Below are positions 63,428 to 64,000 of a stretch of 64,000 bases of DNA, in pieces. The stretch comes from Actinomycetales bacterium (GTDB lineage: Bacteria; Actinomycetota; Actinomycetes; S36-B12; UBA5976). Below the pieces are notes generated by a model. It saw only the letters and a list, made by a program, of their open reading frames with translations. It was not told the DNA's origin and ran no database searches. The position numbers and the translations under genes were made by a program. Every line of letters begins with the position of its first letter. Position 1 is the first letter of the stretch. The stretch spans positions 836,162 through 900,161 of the forward strand of contig JAIXQF010000004.1 in assembly GCA_027484085.1 (NCBI GenBank), in the 5' to 3' direction.

Positions 63428-64000
63428 TGATTCCATCCGTAATCTGGGTAACCCCGATCTGGAGCAGAGACTTCATTCAACGCTTCGTGGATCCCATCTG
63501 GTAACTGAGCTGAAATCGAGTTGAGTACCACACGTAATTGAGCCGCTGTTCTGGCTCCAACAACTGCCGTTGAGACTTGTGGTCGGGCGCAGATCCAGGA
63601 CAACGCAACGTCGATTGGAGTAAGTCCTAAACCTTCAGCGGCAGTGCAAACCGAATCAACGATAGCTCGAGAACGATCATTCAAGTAAGGCGTTATGAAT
63701 GCCGAAAAATGAGATGTTGCAGCGCGCGAATCGGCTGGTGTGCTGTGTCGATACTTTCCAGTCAACACGCCTCGACCAAGCGGAGACCAAGCCATAATGC
63801 CAACCCCAAGTTCACTGGCAGCTGGAATAACTTCGCGCTCAATGCCGCGCTGTAATAGCGAGTACTCCATTTGGGCGCTGATGATCGGATAGTTTGAGCC
63901 AAGCGCGGCGCTGGTTAGTTGCCAGCCTGAGTAGTTGGAAATTCCTAGATAGCGAACCTTGCCAGAATCTACTGCGTGCGCCATGGCGCTAAGGGTCTCT
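63424..64000 (-). CDS. Aldo/keto reductase, N-terminus beyond window
   Basis: C-terminal about 190 residues of an NADPH-dependent aldo/keto reductase; the frame stays open to the right edge (E-T-L-S-A before the first ATG at 63984). Features: SGKVRYLGISNYSGWQL, SAQMEYSLLQRGIEREVIPAA, GIMAWSPLGRGVLTGKY and the nucleotide-binding VSTAVVGARTAAQL. The catalytic Tyr and Asp lie in the missing part. Stop overlaps the DUF5703 start. Confidence 0.92.
   Translation of the reverse strand, partial: ETLSAMAHAVDSGKVRYLGISNYSGWQLTSAALGSNYPIISAQMEYSLLQRGIEREVIPAASELGVGIMAWSPLGRGVLTGKYRHSTPADSRAATSHFSAFITPYLNDRSRAIVDSVCTAAEGLGLTPIDVALSWICARPQVSTAVVGARTAAQLRVVLNSISAQLPDGIHEALNEVSAPDRGYPDYGWNQ

Overview
The window is a contiguous, gene-dense piece of an actinobacterial (Actinomycetota) chromosome. 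The main evidence is gene order: scpA-scpB-rluB-aroH-tyrA-cmk-der, polA-rpsA-coaE-uvrB-(terC)-uvrA-uvrC-rapZ-yvcK-whiA-gap-pgk-tpiA-secG, tkt/ctaB/ctaA, sufR-B-D-(Rieske)-C-S-U-T and fabG-fabI are classic actinobacterial neighbourhoods. RbpA and WhiA are themselves actinobacterial or Gram-positive markers. Base composition looks moderate (near half G+C by eye, not counted), intergenic spaces are tiny, and a branched-chain amino-acid ABC importer sits in the chain-of-housekeeping region. Together these suggest a small-genome, streamlined planktonic lineage such as the freshwater Nanopelagicales (acI); that placement is inference.

Layout. 1-5.65 kb: chromosome segregation (ScpA/ScpB), 23S pseudouridylation, chorismate mutase and prephenate dehydrogenase, CMP kinase and the Der GTPase. 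5.7-11 kb: livJHMGF importer, with a strong hairpin after the binding-protein gene and a bidirectional terminator at the end. 11-16.6 kb: DUF554 membrane protein and a hotdog thioesterase facing away from polA, then rpsA. 16.7-27 kb: coaE, uvrB, two tandem TerC genes, uvrA, uvrC. 26.2-32.7 kb: rapZ-yvcK-whiA, lower glycolysis gap-pgk-tpiA, secG, rbpA. 32.7-36.6 kb: tkt back-to-back with ctaB, then ctaA. 36.7-43.1 kb: SufR-controlled Fe-S assembly operon. 43.2-47.8 kb: ABC-F protein, ABC exporter, SURF1, DUF3099. 47.9-51 kb: dodecin and the TldE/TldD protease pair. 51-55.2 kb: FASII reductases, an unknown protein, a lone ABC ATPase, two NUDIX-fold proteins. 55.2-64 kb: trmB, DHDPS-like lyase, ung, a secreted HNH nuclease, a DinB-like protein, lemA-htpX, ridA, trhO, tRNA-Leu(GAG), an M20 peptidase, DUF5703 and a partial aldo/keto reductase.

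The genes form the usual core: nucleotide excision repair (UvrA/B/C), carbon-flux control (RapZ/YvcK beside glycolysis), haem A biosynthesis and oxidase assembly (CtaB, CtaA, SURF1), and Fe-S supply (Suf). I saw no phage, transposon, CRISPR, toxin-antitoxin or defence system, and no gap above 300 bases.

The most notable non-gene signal is regulatory. At least thirteen genes carry a TANNNT -10 hexamer ending exactly 6 (once 7) bases before the start codon, with no convincing -35 or Shine-Dalgarno. That is the signature of leaderless mRNAs. A second architectural signal is that eight of nine convergent gene pairs abut or overlap (-4 to +6 bases) with no intrinsic terminator. Third, the oxidative pentose-phosphate genes normally beside tkt in actinobacteria are absent from the rbpA/tkt junction.
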